64,000 nt of DNA from BS150m-G50 sp964501185 [NCBI: uncultured Bacteroidia bacterium] (lineage in GTDB: Bacteria > CAIWAD01 > BS150m-G50): assembly GCA_964501185.1 (NCBI GenBank), contig CAZCRT010000010.1, positions 1 through 64,000 of the forward strand, read 5' to 3'. This document shows positions 7,663-18,400 of this stretch, in pieces. Position 1 is the first letter of the stretch, and the number at the start of each line of letters is the position of its first letter. A program made the translations under genes and the position numbers. Below the pieces are notes generated by a model, which saw only the letters and a list, made by a program, of their open reading frames with translations, was not told where the DNA came from and ran no database searches.

Positions 7663-9470
7663 GGTGTTGGTCTACCTCCACTTACAGGAAGTAACTTCTT
7701 GCTGCGTGCCCAGCGCTCCACCTCTGCAGCAAACATCACCACCATTTCTGACGAACTCATGTTCTCCCCTGCCCGGATATCCTCATCCAGTTGCGACAGT
7801 GTGAGTTCCCTGTCATCGCTGTATCCAGCCAGCAGATCCTGCCACCCCTTATCGTCGGGAAGCTCCCGGCGCAGGTTGGCGACACTGTTTGGAGATTCAG
7901 CCTGCCTGAAGAGATCAGGATAGCGCCTGGCTACTTCTGCCAGGAGTTGCTCCATTCGCCGGGTGTAAGTATGATCCCTCATTACCCGTTGATAGCCTGC
8001 ATTCGCAATCTCTTCACGTTCCCCGGGATGCTGACGGTAGTACTCAATTTTGTTGCGCAGGTCTTCGATATCGTCGTAGACAACAAGCTCACTGCCTTCC
8101 ACAAACAACTCCTCCAGCAGGGAGCGTCGGTCTACCAGCTGGAATCCACCTGAGGCAGCGATATCGAACACACGGGGATTTACGAAGTCTCCCTCTGTAT
8201 CAACACCTGCCAGATGACTGGATGAGTGCAGATTGAGGTTGAAAGTAGTCCCATTGAATATCTGGAGATTCTGATCACTGTCTGTGCGGGCAGCATCATT
8301 CTGAACGCACTTCCAGAGCGGGTGTCGCGGATTCCACTCAGCCCCCCAGATTTTAAAGTCCTCACCATACAAACCAAGGAAGAACACTTCGCGATTATGA
8401 TATCCTGCCCCGATAAAGGAAAGCTCACTGCGATACTGCTCCCCGACCGCTTCCGGTTGCAGGGGATGATACTGTGTGACATCCGCTGCCAGTGGCAGAT
8501 AGCATGGTTCTTCAACACCCAGTTCATGCAGCTGTCTGTGAAACTCCCCGGACTGGATTGTGCAGAAAAGATCATAGTAGGGGGCGATGGCCTGCCAGTA
8601 AGTAATACGCTCGTAATCCTCGACAAACCAGTAAGCAGTCCGGATCCCGTTACGGCGTAACTCCTGCAGGGCTGCAGCAGTCAACGGCGCCTGTGCCAGT
8701 ACTACTACCAGTTGTGGCTGAAAACGTTCCGCTTCCACAAGCACATAATCGGAAAGCAGTTCCACCATCCTGCCCAGCAGATAGCTTTCATGGTTTGTAT
8801 CCTGAACGCTGTTTTCAAGCTGATCCCGTGCTTCAGCAAAGCGGGAGCAATCTACTAGATTGACATTGTGCCCCAGTTCTGAAAATGCCTCAGCTACCGA
8901 ACAGGCAATCGGCAGGCTGCCACCATGTATGGGGGAAACCACCTGTATTCGCAGGGAAACCCGTTTCTGCTCACACGCAGCAGCCAGTTCGTTATCCCAC
9001 TGCTGACATTGTTCCTGATACAACTGTCGCCAGGCGGGCAGGCGCAGGTGTGCAACTTTCCGGTCTGTGTTCAGAGTTGCGACCTGCAGGTGAAGTGTCA
9101 CACGTTTATCCTGCAACAGATCCAGCAGATTACGATGCTCCAGAGCTGTTCTCAGCAGTGCAGCATCTATGAGCAGAACCTGTATTTCCGAATGTGGCAG
9201 TTGCGAAGCCAGTTGCTCCAGATAATACCCCAGTCCCATACCGTGCATAACAACAGGCGCACCGTCCTGTACATTCTCTTTCTCAATCCAGCGTCTGATA
9301 AAACGCTCCGCGTCTCGAACCGGCGAGAATGAGGAGTGAAGCTGTACATTATTCACTCTAAGCACAGGCAGCTTATCACGTGACTGTTCAACCGGTAGGG
9401 ATTCTGCTGTCAACAACGCCTGCATCACTGCGGGTGACAGATAATCCGCGTAGTCCTGCAACCCACTCAT
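7659..9470 (-). CDS. Maf-like Rossmann region fused to CgeB-like glycosyltransferase
   Basis: The 603-residue protein starts with about 170 residues like the Maf N-terminal domain (VVMHGMGLGYYLEQLASQL, residues about 79-97). A GT-B transferase of the CgeB/Glyco_trans_1_2 type follows (PIHGGSLPIACSVAEAF near 180; AYWFVEDYERITYW; a C-terminal FVNPRVFDIAASGGFQLVD donor loop). The last 100 residues are a helical tail. Its head-on fusion of Maf-like and CgeB-like parts parallels the gene at 4260-5948, so the two are likely paralogues with different acceptors. Both ends overlap neighbours by four bases (ATGA). Confidence 0.8.
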   Translation of the reverse strand: MSGLQDYADYLSPAVMQALLTAESLPVEQSRDKLPVLRVNNVQLHSSFSPVRDAERFIRRWIEKENVQDGAPVVMHGMGLGYYLEQLASQLPHSEIQVLLIDAALLRTALEHRNLLDLLQDKRVTLHLQVATLNTDRKVAHLRLPAWRQLYQEQCQQWDNELAAACEQKRVSLRIQVVSPIHGGSLPIACSVAEAFSELGHNVNLVDCSRFAEARDQLENSVQDTNHESYLLGRMVELLSDYVLVEAERFQPQLVVVLAQAPLTAAALQELRRNGIRTAYWFVEDYERITYWQAIAPYYDLFCTIQSGEFHRQLHELGVEEPCYLPLAADVTQYHPLQPEAVGEQYRSELSFIGAGYHNREVFFLGLYGEDFKIWGAEWNPRHPLWKCVQNDAARTDSDQNLQIFNGTTFNLNLHSSSHLAGVDTEGDFVNPRVFDIAASGGFQLVDRRSLLEELFVEGSELVVYDDIEDLRNKIEYYRQHPGEREEIANAGYQRVMRDHTYTRRMEQLLAEVARRYPDLFRQAESPNSVANLRRELPDDKGWQDLLAGYSDDRELTLSQLDEDIRAGENMSSSEMVVMFAAEVERWARSKKLLPVSGGRPTP

Positions 9471-10822
9471 ACCCGCTCCGTTGTTCGTGAAGCCGGTTGT
9501 CTGTCAGTACGGAATATTGTATCACCTATCTGAATCACCTTCAGTTCCGGACGTTCTACTCCCAATTGATCGAGGAATGCCTCCAGTCGTGAACGCGAGT
9601 AGCGCAGTCCGGGAGTAGTGAACACCTCCTGCTCATCACCACCAACCAGACGATCGACATCAAACAGACTGCCGATGATCTTCTCTGTATCACGATCAAT
9701 GCCGGTACTGTAGCGTCGAGTCTGGCTGTAGGCCATATCAACACCGATCAGGTGAATGGGATTGCCACCCATCTTGACTGCGAGATCAAGAGCTGTACCG
9801 ATTACTGTACCAAAACCTGATGCCAGCACCCCATGCTGATATTCGCGTGCGAACTCACTGTCGTGGGCACCTTTGAACGCCCAGGCGGCATAGCGCGGCC
9901 CAGGATAACGTGATACGTATTCCGGATCTGCAGTGCTGACATAAACGAGGGGAATGTTGCTGCATGATGCTGTGGGTATGTCTGCTCTGATGCGGGGTGA
10001 AGGGTCCATTACTACAACCAGATCGGGAGAAATACCCTCATTCAGTAATTTGTTGGCAACCGAGTTACTGGCAATAATAAACGCGGAGGAAGCGAGCTTC
10101 CTCAACTCAGGCATATTCTTGTCAAGTGAAGGGCCGGAGCCAACCAGCACTACCGGTTTCTCAATCTGTGACTCGAAAAGTTCGCTTACACCTGAATCAC
10201 TCTTCAGCATATCCATGTTGCTATAGAAATTGTCCCGCAACAGTTTGCGATTCCGCCGGGAATTATTGCGCCGCACTTTAAAAATCTCGAGGATGCTGTA
10301 GGCAATAGGAAAGCGTTCCTTGTATGTCTGAACACTGGGTGTATGCAGAATGACGCGTGGATTATTGTGAATCGTGGCGAATTTATCCTGTAACAGCCGT
10401 AGAAAAGTATGGTCGTTTTCGGGCAGGAGCATATGTACCCGCTTGTCACTCAGAATATCGCTGATATCTGAGGCATCCATTGCCGCTTTCATGATCTCCG
10501 GATTCAGCTCGATCACAGTCAGCTCTTTCAGGTTGTGCGCTGATTGAAGAATTGCTCTGGCGTGATACCCCAATCCAAGACCAAAAAGCAGCACTCGATC
10601 CTCATCAGGCTGGATGTCCTGCTCCTGAACAAACCTGCGTGCTTCCCGCCAGGGATCAATCAAGCTGTGCAACAATTTATTACCTGCATTCATCCGCACT
10701 GTATAGTCACCGGAACGAGCCAGAAACAGGCAGTACTCACGATGTGGCCGATAGATTTTCTGTACCAGATCTGGAAATGTCTCCAGTAGAGCACGCATGT
10801 TGTTTTCAAAATAGATTGACAT
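9467..10822 (-). CDS. motility-associated glycosyltransferase (Maf, DUF115/MptE-like)
   Basis: The 451-residue protein has the two-part Maf layout: an N-terminal Rossmann-like domain with VLLFGLGLGYHARAIL near residues 77-92, and a central DUF115/MptE-like domain with VVLVGSGPSLDKN and SNSVANKLLNEGISPDLVVVMDP, then HLIGVDMAYSQTRRYSTG. In Campylobacter, Helicobacter and Aeromonas, Maf proteins are needed to attach nonulosonic acids to flagellin. Here it shares an operon with a CMP-nonulosonate pathway, which strongly supports that role. It may be the transferase acting directly on the flagellin or another surface protein; no flagellin gene is in the window. Confidence 0.85.
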   Translation of the reverse strand: MSIYFENNMRALLETFPDLVQKIYRPHREYCLFLARSGDYTVRMNAGNKLLHSLIDPWREARRFVQEQDIQPDEDRVLLFGLGLGYHARAILQSAHNLKELTVIELNPEIMKAAMDASDISDILSDKRVHMLLPENDHTFLRLLQDKFATIHNNPRVILHTPSVQTYKERFPIAYSILEIFKVRRNNSRRNRKLLRDNFYSNMDMLKSDSGVSELFESQIEKPVVLVGSGPSLDKNMPELRKLASSAFIIASNSVANKLLNEGISPDLVVVMDPSPRIRADIPTASCSNIPLVYVSTADPEYVSRYPGPRYAAWAFKGAHDSEFAREYQHGVLASGFGTVIGTALDLAVKMGGNPIHLIGVDMAYSQTRRYSTGIDRDTEKIIGSLFDVDRLVGGDEQEVFTTPGLRYSRSRLEAFLDQLGVERPELKVIQIGDTIFRTDRQPASRTTERV

Positions 10823-10826
10823 CTGC

Positions 10827-12851
10827 TTACCTCACCTTCCCATTCATTGTCAGCAGGCGATCACGGACTTTTTTCACCACACCATTACTCCCATCAAGAC
10901 TCAAACTTCGCTTCAGACACCAGAGAGCCAGCTCGGTGTGCTTGAGTTGCAGATAGGTGAAGCCCATCAGGGCGTAGGCGCGGCCTGAACCCGGCAGTCG
11001 TCTCAGGTACTCCCTGAATGCTGCCAGAGCCTCTTCGTAACTACCACGATCGTAGTATATCTGCCCCAACCTCAGCGTGAAATAGTCCACCTGATTTGTC
11101 TGAGCAATCGCTTTAAGCATCCGCTTTTCTGATGCTTCATATTTCATTTCATCTGCCAGGACTTCTCCCCAGAAAAAGTCCCATTCCGCCTCTTTCAACT
11201 GCAGGCTTTCAATTTCCTGCATACGGGGTGGCCGGTTATCGAGTACAAATGCCTGAGCGATATCCGTCAAGCCCTCACCGCGCTGCAGTTGCCTGAAACG
11301 GGCCAGGCCAAGATCGTAGCGACATTCGGGATTATATGGATCCAGCTTCACAGCGGCACTGTATGCTTCCACTGCCTGTTCCGGCAGGTTATGTTCAAGA
11401 AACAGTCCACCCAGAGCCTGTAAGGCCAGATAATCCCCGGCGTCCTCAGCAAGGGCGAGTCGATAGTAATGAATAGCGTACAGCGGTACTACCGGTTCAC
11501 GCTGTTCGGTCAGTCCATCCTGAAAACCGCGTCCATTTATACGATAAGTATCCCCCAGCAACCGATGGAACTCACTGTCATAATGCTCCTGCTCCACTTT
11601 CTCGATCAGCCGCACACCGTTCCCGGTATCATCCTGTGTGATACATTTAGCACCTTCGGTGTAACATTGGGCAGCATTGTAGCTGTCACACAGTTGCCGA
11701 TATACAGACGCAGCCACGAAATGAGTATGGTAATAGCTGGAGTCAAGTTCCAGGGAGCGCTTTATTGCAGCCAGTGCCGCATAGGGCTCACCTGCTTCAG
11801 CCCGACAGATAGCGGTTTGCAGCCAGGTGTCTGCCGGCAGCAGCGAGCTTTCACCAGCCTCCTGTAAAACAGCGGCTGCGCGTCCCAGTGCTTCACCGGG
11901 TGGATCGACCAGCATTCCTGTGCGGAGCAACAGTTTGCCCAGATGGTGTTCAGCGTTAAGCAGGGGTTCATTTTCAGGAAGCTTATGCAAATAGGCTGCC
12001 ATCTGCGCTGCTCTGGCAATCGCAGAGTGATTCAGCTCCACTTCACGAGAAGCTCTTGCGGTAATCAGGCGCCGCAGATGCTCGTTCTCCAGAACCATCT
12101 CAATGGAACTCATCAGGTTTGTTTCATCATAAAACAGAAGATGATGACGATCCTGAAACAGCTCTTCAAGCCCGTTTGAAGTTCTCTCAGCCAGTACGAC
12201 TGCGCCGTTTCGCATCGCGCTCAATATCCCCGAAGACAGCATATGCCGTGGAAGGCAGTGTATTACAATATCTGATTCACTGTAGACAGCTGTCTGCGCG
12301 TGGCTCTCCTCTTTTTCCGCAGCTATATCTACGCGGTTTACTTTGAACAGCTCTGCCAGGTTTCCGGTCAGAATATCAGCACGACGGCGACTGGTTCCAT
12401 CCCGGGGCGCGACGATTGTTAACAGGTGGCGTCTCATTCTGTTTTGTACCGGTGTTCCACCTTTTACAACTGGTGGTAGCCACTCCACTTCAGTTATTCC
12501 ATCGAGTACCAGCCGCCTGCGATGTTCGTTCTGCGATACGAACACCCTGTCAAATAGCCTGGCTAATTCTTTGAGACGGTGGTAACCACCTGTAGTTGCC
12601 AGTGCCCAGAGGATGCGCGGCTGGATTACTGTATGTATGTCTACCGGTATGAATCGTGGTTCATCAGTGGTACAGAACAGTATCAGATCAGGTTCAAAGA
12701 TTTCCTGCCGGCGCAGTATACTGGCTATTGTGAACCAGCGGGCAGGCAACCTGAAATCCACACCTGCAGTATGCCCACAGGAGATCACTTCATTTCCCTG
12801 CGCTTCCAGAGCAGTCTGAAGAACATTATCACCCAGCAACAGGATTTTCAT
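10827..12851 (-). CDS. glycosyltransferase-like N-terminus with C-terminal TPR repeats
   Basis: The 674-residue protein has a GT-B-like N-terminal half (MKILLLGDNVLQTALEAQG start; SDIVIHCLPRHMLSSGILSA; RNGAVVLAERTSNGLEELF near 215-235), comparable to CgeB-type transferases. From about residue 340 it is a series of tetratricopeptide repeats, for example EQAVEAYSAAVKLDPYNPEC and EEALAAFREYLRRLPGSGRA. TPR plus transferase architecture recalls O-linked protein glycosylation enzymes in which the TPR part presents the acceptor, but this is not an OGT by sequence. Four-base spacing to the Maf gene and four-base overlap with the GT9 gene place it in the same operon. Confidence 0.72.
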   Translation of the reverse strand: MKILLLGDNVLQTALEAQGNEVISCGHTAGVDFRLPARWFTIASILRRQEIFEPDLILFCTTDEPRFIPVDIHTVIQPRILWALATTGGYHRLKELARLFDRVFVSQNEHRRRLVLDGITEVEWLPPVVKGGTPVQNRMRRHLLTIVAPRDGTSRRRADILTGNLAELFKVNRVDIAAEKEESHAQTAVYSESDIVIHCLPRHMLSSGILSAMRNGAVVLAERTSNGLEELFQDRHHLLFYDETNLMSSIEMVLENEHLRRLITARASREVELNHSAIARAAQMAAYLHKLPENEPLLNAEHHLGKLLLRTGMLVDPPGEALGRAAAVLQEAGESSLLPADTWLQTAICRAEAGEPYAALAAIKRSLELDSSYYHTHFVAASVYRQLCDSYNAAQCYTEGAKCITQDDTGNGVRLIEKVEQEHYDSEFHRLLGDTYRINGRGFQDGLTEQREPVVPLYAIHYYRLALAEDAGDYLALQALGGLFLEHNLPEQAVEAYSAAVKLDPYNPECRYDLGLARFRQLQRGEGLTDIAQAFVLDNRPPRMQEIESLQLKEAEWDFFWGEVLADEMKYEASEKRMLKAIAQTNQVDYFTLRLGQIYYDRGSYEEALAAFREYLRRLPGSGRAYALMGFTYLQLKHTELALWCLKRSLSLDGSNGVVKKVRDRLLTMNGKVR

Positions 12852-14422
12852 ACCAGCTCCATGCTTTGCTCGTTTTGCGGTTCCAGGGACTGCTCTGCAT
12901 ACAATTGTTCAATATCTCTCAGGAGTTGCAGATGATTCTCTATCCGTCTTATCACCACAGGGTTGCCAGTGGAAGTGAGCACTTCCCCCTGTAGAAATCG
13001 TATCACAGATGCCCACTCACTGTAAGCTGTGAGTCCACTGAACAACCGTGACGAACGTAACCTCTCCCGGGAAGCATTGCGGTGTACTTCTGCAATACAC
13101 TCTTCAAGTCCCTGCAACAAGGCTACTGGCAGGCGGTCCTGTACTTCAACAAGAGTATTCTCCTCCTGCAGCCATGCTTCAACAGGAAGACTGCTTCCAG
13201 TTACCAGTGATCGCATTATTACACCTGGCAGTTTCAGCAACGATTTTCCTGAAACAGCATCCACACCTGTTAGCCAGTCTGCTTCAGTGGCCTGCTGGAT
13301 GACACTGAGTCCTGACTGCCGGCACACAGCAGATTTTGTAACGATCTCCTCCTGATCACCCTGCAGTTGCGCCATGGCGAGTGCAGCTACCGGTTCAGCC
13401 CTGAAATCAGTGAAGCATTCCCAGTGACGACAGCTGTTGCTTTCTGAATTGCACGGGTAACAGTCACGGTTTGAAGTGACACACAATGCGCCTTCCTGAA
13501 ATGGCGCTGTCTCACCCCACCAGGCTGTCCCGGGATAGATTCCGAGTAGTGGTGTTTGAGTCAGAGCGCCCAGATGCAGCACACCGGTATCTACCGCCAC
13601 CAGGAGCAGGCACTCCTGTAACTGATCCCTCAGTAATGGCAGATCGGTTTCACCGGCGAGGGAAACGACCCCCGGCCCTGCCATCCTGGCTATCTGCTCA
13701 CAGGTTCGCTTTTCCTGAGGACTGCCTGTCAACCGTACTTCCTGAACCCGCCCGTCAGCTACCAGAATCTGTGCAACAGATGCCCAGAACTGGAGGGGTA
13801 ACCTGCGTTCAGCAGCCCCGGCACCCGGATGCAATATGACGGCATCCTGATGACGACGATCTGGTGGCAATGCAGAAGCAATACCTCCTTTCAACTGTTT
13901 CCGGTAGAGATCCGCTAACAATAGATTGTTACCAGCACGTTGACCGGTGGTACTCCAGAGACTGTTTACCAGCACTGAGGCTGATCCGCTTGATGGGGAT
14001 TCTCCGCTTTTCCATCCGTAGTGCTCTTCCGCAGTAACCATATCAGCGATCAACCCGGCCAGTGGGTTTATATTCAGATTGAACACCCGCTGCCAGCGAC
14101 GCTCACGAATCGGTTTCAGCAGATTCTCAATCTCCAGCAATCGTTCTGCCATTGTGGATTCAGCGCTGATAGAACGTTGCCTCAACCGGCGCAGCGGTAG
14201 TGCTATCACTTCATCAACCTCAACCCCGGCAGCGCTTGCTGTATCACTATCACAAACCAGCGTGATACGGCCCTGCTGATCCAGACCGGTGCTCTCCGAC
14301 CTGGTACGCAGGTCCTGCAGCAACGGTACCGTCTGGCAGTAGTCACCCAGCCGGGCAAGCTGAATCACCAGTTGATCGGTAGCTGTTATTCTGCTGGCCT
14401 GCACATCATACCCCATTCTCAT
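12848..14422 (-). CDS. GT9 heptosyltransferase-like protein
   Basis: A second GT9-type protein: DQLVIQLARLGDYCQTVPL at the N-terminus, AVILHPGAGAAERRLPLQFW at the inter-domain region, VAVDTGVLHLGALTQTPLLG at the donor loop, and a Cys-rich CYPCNSESNSCRHWEC segment as in the gene at 5941-7662. A helical tail of about 150 residues follows. The ATG at 14422 is preferred: it makes the ATGA overlap typical of this operon, whereas the first in-frame start at 14452 would overlap the upstream gene by 34 bases. Likely transfers a heptose or other sugar to the growing glycan; substrate unknown. Confidence 0.78.
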   Translation of the reverse strand: MRMGYDVQASRITATDQLVIQLARLGDYCQTVPLLQDLRTRSESTGLDQQGRITLVCDSDTASAAGVEVDEVIALPLRRLRQRSISAESTMAERLLEIENLLKPIRERRWQRVFNLNINPLAGLIADMVTAEEHYGWKSGESPSSGSASVLVNSLWSTTGQRAGNNLLLADLYRKQLKGGIASALPPDRRHQDAVILHPGAGAAERRLPLQFWASVAQILVADGRVQEVRLTGSPQEKRTCEQIARMAGPGVVSLAGETDLPLLRDQLQECLLLVAVDTGVLHLGALTQTPLLGIYPGTAWWGETAPFQEGALCVTSNRDCYPCNSESNSCRHWECFTDFRAEPVAALAMAQLQGDQEEIVTKSAVCRQSGLSVIQQATEADWLTGVDAVSGKSLLKLPGVIMRSLVTGSSLPVEAWLQEENTLVEVQDRLPVALLQGLEECIAEVHRNASRERLRSSRLFSGLTAYSEWASVIRFLQGEVLTSTGNPVVIRRIENHLQLLRDIEQLYAEQSLEPQNEQSMELV

Positions 14423-15468
14423 TTCAGTGACTGCTCCCTTGATTTGAGACATACCGGAACCAGTCTGCGAATTTCATCAAGCAGGTAATCAGCCGTAATA
14501 CCATTTAATCCGAGGTGCGTGATTCTCTCGGTGTTGAAAATTGCACCCGATTTACGGCTGCCAATTATCACAACCGGGAGTTCCAGTACTTCGGCATATC
14601 TGCGGCTGAAAAGGTCCTCTGTCAGATGCAGACTTGAAGTAATCATAATCCTGAAAAGTGTGCGATTGCTGAGACCTGAACTGAAGGTGATTGTGTTTTC
14701 ATACTCCCGGTCACAGGCCAATTGGACTACAGGCAATGACAACCGGTCAATTACTTCCTGCCAGTGTGGCCAGCGCTCGTTGTTGTCCATTGCAAACGAC
14801 TGCATTGTCACATACTGACCCGGCAATTGTGGTGGTAATTCTGCCAGATCAGTCCGACGACCCGGCTTGATTTTCCACTTCAACTGCTGCAGCATTTCAT
14901 AGGCCTTCATATTGTGTTGATCGTCCATCAGCACCTGGTGATAAGCCATCACAGCGTCTTCATACTCGCCTGTCTTGACATGACAATCCGCAAGTATCAT
15001 CAGGAGTTCCCGGTCTACACGGTGGTAGAGGCTCAGTGTCAGATAAAGCTGATTAACTGTATCCTGAATACGTCCCAGGCTGTAGAGAGCCAGGCAGATC
15101 ATCCGCCTGACCCTGTATGTATCACGTAACGATAGTGCAGTTTCAAGACTGGCAAGTGCAGTCTGCTCAGCACCACGAGCCAGTTGTACCATTCCCAGCT
15201 TCTCCCAGATCAATGCAACATGATCTGAATCCTCCTCCTGAGCAACGCGGTTCAACAGGAGTCGCTCGACCTCCCTGTTTCTACGAACTGCAACCAGGAA
15301 TTCCGCATGCACCAGATCAACCTCAACAGCATTGCTATATCGATCCAGCACCTGTTGATGAGCCCGTTCATGAGCGTCAATAAGGCTGGCACCGGCGCGT
15401 GCGTTTATCTCACTGCGTTCGTGATACATTTCGCGAATTGCTTCTGATTGATCTTTACTGTTCATCAT
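14419..15468 (-). CDS. TPR-containing protein of the glycosylation operon
   Basis: The 349-residue protein has degenerate tetratricopeptide-like helices over residues about 30-200 (ALASLETALSLRDTYRVRRM; EYEDAVMAYHQVLMDDQHN) and a C-terminal region that looks alpha/beta (LPVVIIGSRKSGAIFNTERI, near 296-315). I do not recognise the C-terminal part. The start is one of two consecutive ATGs (15468 or 15465), and the first makes an ATGA overlap with the giant glycosyltransferase. A scaffold or acceptor-recruiting role for the transferases is inference from context only. Confidence 0.65.
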   Translation of the reverse strand: MMNSKDQSEAIREMYHERSEINARAGASLIDAHERAHQQVLDRYSNAVEVDLVHAEFLVAVRRNREVERLLLNRVAQEEDSDHVALIWEKLGMVQLARGAEQTALASLETALSLRDTYRVRRMICLALYSLGRIQDTVNQLYLTLSLYHRVDRELLMILADCHVKTGEYEDAVMAYHQVLMDDQHNMKAYEMLQQLKWKIKPGRRTDLAELPPQLPGQYVTMQSFAMDNNERWPHWQEVIDRLSLPVVQLACDREYENTITFSSGLSNRTLFRIMITSSLHLTEDLFSRRYAEVLELPVVIIGSRKSGAIFNTERITHLGLNGITADYLLDEIRRLVPVCLKSREQSLK

Positions 15469-18400
15469 CCTTCCTGAAGGTTCTCCTCTTCGAGAGTTCT
15501 CTCGATTTGCTTAAGGCGTGCATCCAGTTCATCCTGCAGCCACTTGAAGCGCCCGGCATAATCCAGAATCCAGGCAACATCCTGCAGTTTCCCCTCCTGC
15601 AGCAGACGGTCTGCTTCCAACAACCACTCCTGCCCGATCCGTTGTATATCTTCCCTCAGGACCTTGCCTTTACCACGGGGGACAATCTTGAAACCATCAG
15701 CTTCATAGAATTCCAGATCGTCGCGGCGTAATGTATCACGCCATCTTTCCATCAACAGCTGGTAACTGTGTATAAGTTTATCCTGTCGTCCCGCTGATTT
15801 TCCTTCCAGATGCACAACCAGAGCCTTTGGTTCGTAGATGATACGCCAACCAGCCTTACGGGCCTGCAGGCAGAGATCGACATCTTCATAGCAGTTGATG
15901 TAATTCTCGTTAAGGCCCTTCAAATCAGCATAAACCTGCCGACGGATCAACATACAGGCAGCTGTGACCGCATTGAACTCACGCCTGCGATTTACGCTTG
16001 GATGCCGCATCGGGAGCCCCGGATAAATGTGATATGGTGGATGATCACCCTCACCAAAAGCTACACCTGCATGTTGAATGGTCTCGTCTGCGTAAATCAG
16101 TCGCGCGCCTACAATTCCCACGTCCGGTTCCAGGCTGTCGATCATGTGAGTCAGCCAGCCTGGCTGTACTATGGTGTCATTATTCAGCAGCAACAGGTAT
16201 TCACCGCTGGCCACCTCTGCGGCCTGATTGTTAGCTCTGGCAAAGCCCAGATTCTGCTCATTGCGAATGTAGAACAGCTCTCTGCTGTTCTGAAAATATT
16301 CCCTGGTACCATCCGCAGAAGCGTTATCAACCAGGATGATTTCATAGTCGTGATACACTGTGTTATCCTGCACCGCCTTTATGGCCTGCAGGGTAAGGTT
16401 CAGATTGTTGTAGGCGGGAATTATGATGCTGACTTTCCCGGGGACACCATGGGCAGAGCCATGATAGCCATGCTGGTAGTAGCCCTCAGCGACCTTCAGC
16501 TCGAAGTACCGCTGCAGCAACCGGCGTCTGGTTTCAGTGATGACACCACCAAAGGGCTTTTCATCCAGCAGTATCCAGTTCAGTTTCGAGACTTCCGTAT
16601 CCTGCAATGCCCTTGCAGATTCCTCCAGTCTGACCATCTCCTGACGATCCGGTACTGTACTTACGATAGCGCCAAGGTTCAGATACTTGAACACATCCGG
16701 TGCGACTCTTTCCAGAATGCGAGTAGAGCGGCCTACACTCTGCTGCCTGAGGGCAAAGGACTCCAGTGTCATCTTATGTCGGTGATAACCACAGGCTGCG
16801 GCGTTATAGATGATTCGCATCTGTCGCTCTACGGACAGGCGAACACCAAATTCAATATCCTCAAGTGCAGCACCGGGAAACTCGGTCTTAAACAATTCAG
16901 ACATTGAGTGCAGCAGCTCCGCTTTGAGAGAAATATTGGAAGTGTAGAAGAACTCAGGTCCTATCTCCCGCCCGTCCTTCAGCTTGTTGAAGCTGAACTG
17001 CTGGCCATTCTCATTAACCAGCTTCATAACCACATTCACTTCCATATCTTCAGGCCACTCAATGTGCCCCAGTATTGCCACGTTGCTCTCGGGATGCTCC
17101 AGATGCATGCGAAGATGCTGCAACAGCATGTCCTCATGCGGTTCGATATCATCACCAGTAATGAGAATCACCTGCCCGGTTGCTTTCATGATACCAGCAT
17201 TGCGGGCAGCTGCCGGTCCTGCGTGTTCGATTGCATGGTACACTACCGGCAGGCTGTCACTGTACTCCTGACATAGCTGTGCGATTTCGGGATCATCACC
17301 GTCAGCAACCAGAAGCAGCTCCCAGCGGTCCGTTGCCAGTGACTGCTTACAGTATGCTTCCAGAGTACTCCGCAACGAATCTACTCGCTGGTATGTCGGA
17401 ATTATCACTGATAACTGCGGACTGGAAGTGTTCGATTCCCGGGGAAGTGAAAAGTGGTAGTCGATCCTCAGAAGTGAACTCAGGTCCTCCAGTTCGTAGT
17501 CTGCGATAGTCAGGGGATGCTTGCGTTTTCCTTCAAGAAAATCAGCCAATGATGTCGCCAACGGATCTGCTGCCAGTTGAGCAGCACTTTCAGGCAGCCA
17601 GCGGGTATGTCCACGACCATACTCGTACTCGTCCACCATGGGAAACGGTACCGCATAACGCAGAAACACTGTCAGCAGGTACTTTCGAGCCTGACAACTG
17701 ATTGTACCACTGTTTTGATCTCCTGCACCATTCAACGCAGTCAACAATTGTGCCTGATAATCATCCCTGCTTTTACAGTCTATAGTGAATCCTTTACCTG
17801 AGAAATGCGCCTGGCCAACCATCACAACGGGTTTACCCATGGCGGCCATCTCGAGACCGGCAGTAGTACAGAGCACCACGCCACAATCACTCTCCGCCAT
17901 CAGCTGATAAGAGTCCACTTCCGCTTCAGGTGGTATAATGGTGATATTATCAGGCAGGTCGTGCGTCAGCAGCAGATGTTCATAGATTGAATCCAGTGTC
18001 GGATCATACAGCAGTTTTGTCTCACCAGGATGTACCCGGACCACCAGACTGTATTCCTTATGCTCTCTGAACCATTCGATTGTTGCAGCCAGCCAATCAC
18101 GTGGTGAATCAAAGATGCCCTTTTGTGATACAACTGAGGAATCCCATGTGAGATTGGTGAAAAGAACCGCCTGTTTCCTGGCATCCCCCTGACCAACCTT
18201 GATCGGATTGCGGGAGCGATAATCAAAGTAGCTATCCAGATTCTGACGGCGTGATTCCAGGAAGCCTTCTACCAGTAGCTTTTCATCATACGTCAGTGGT
18301 GTATCTTTTTGCCGTAACCAGGCGGTTTCCACATTCATCATATGTGCAGGTTCGTCGTCACTGAAGACCAGCGCATTATGGAAGGGACTACGTTCATAGT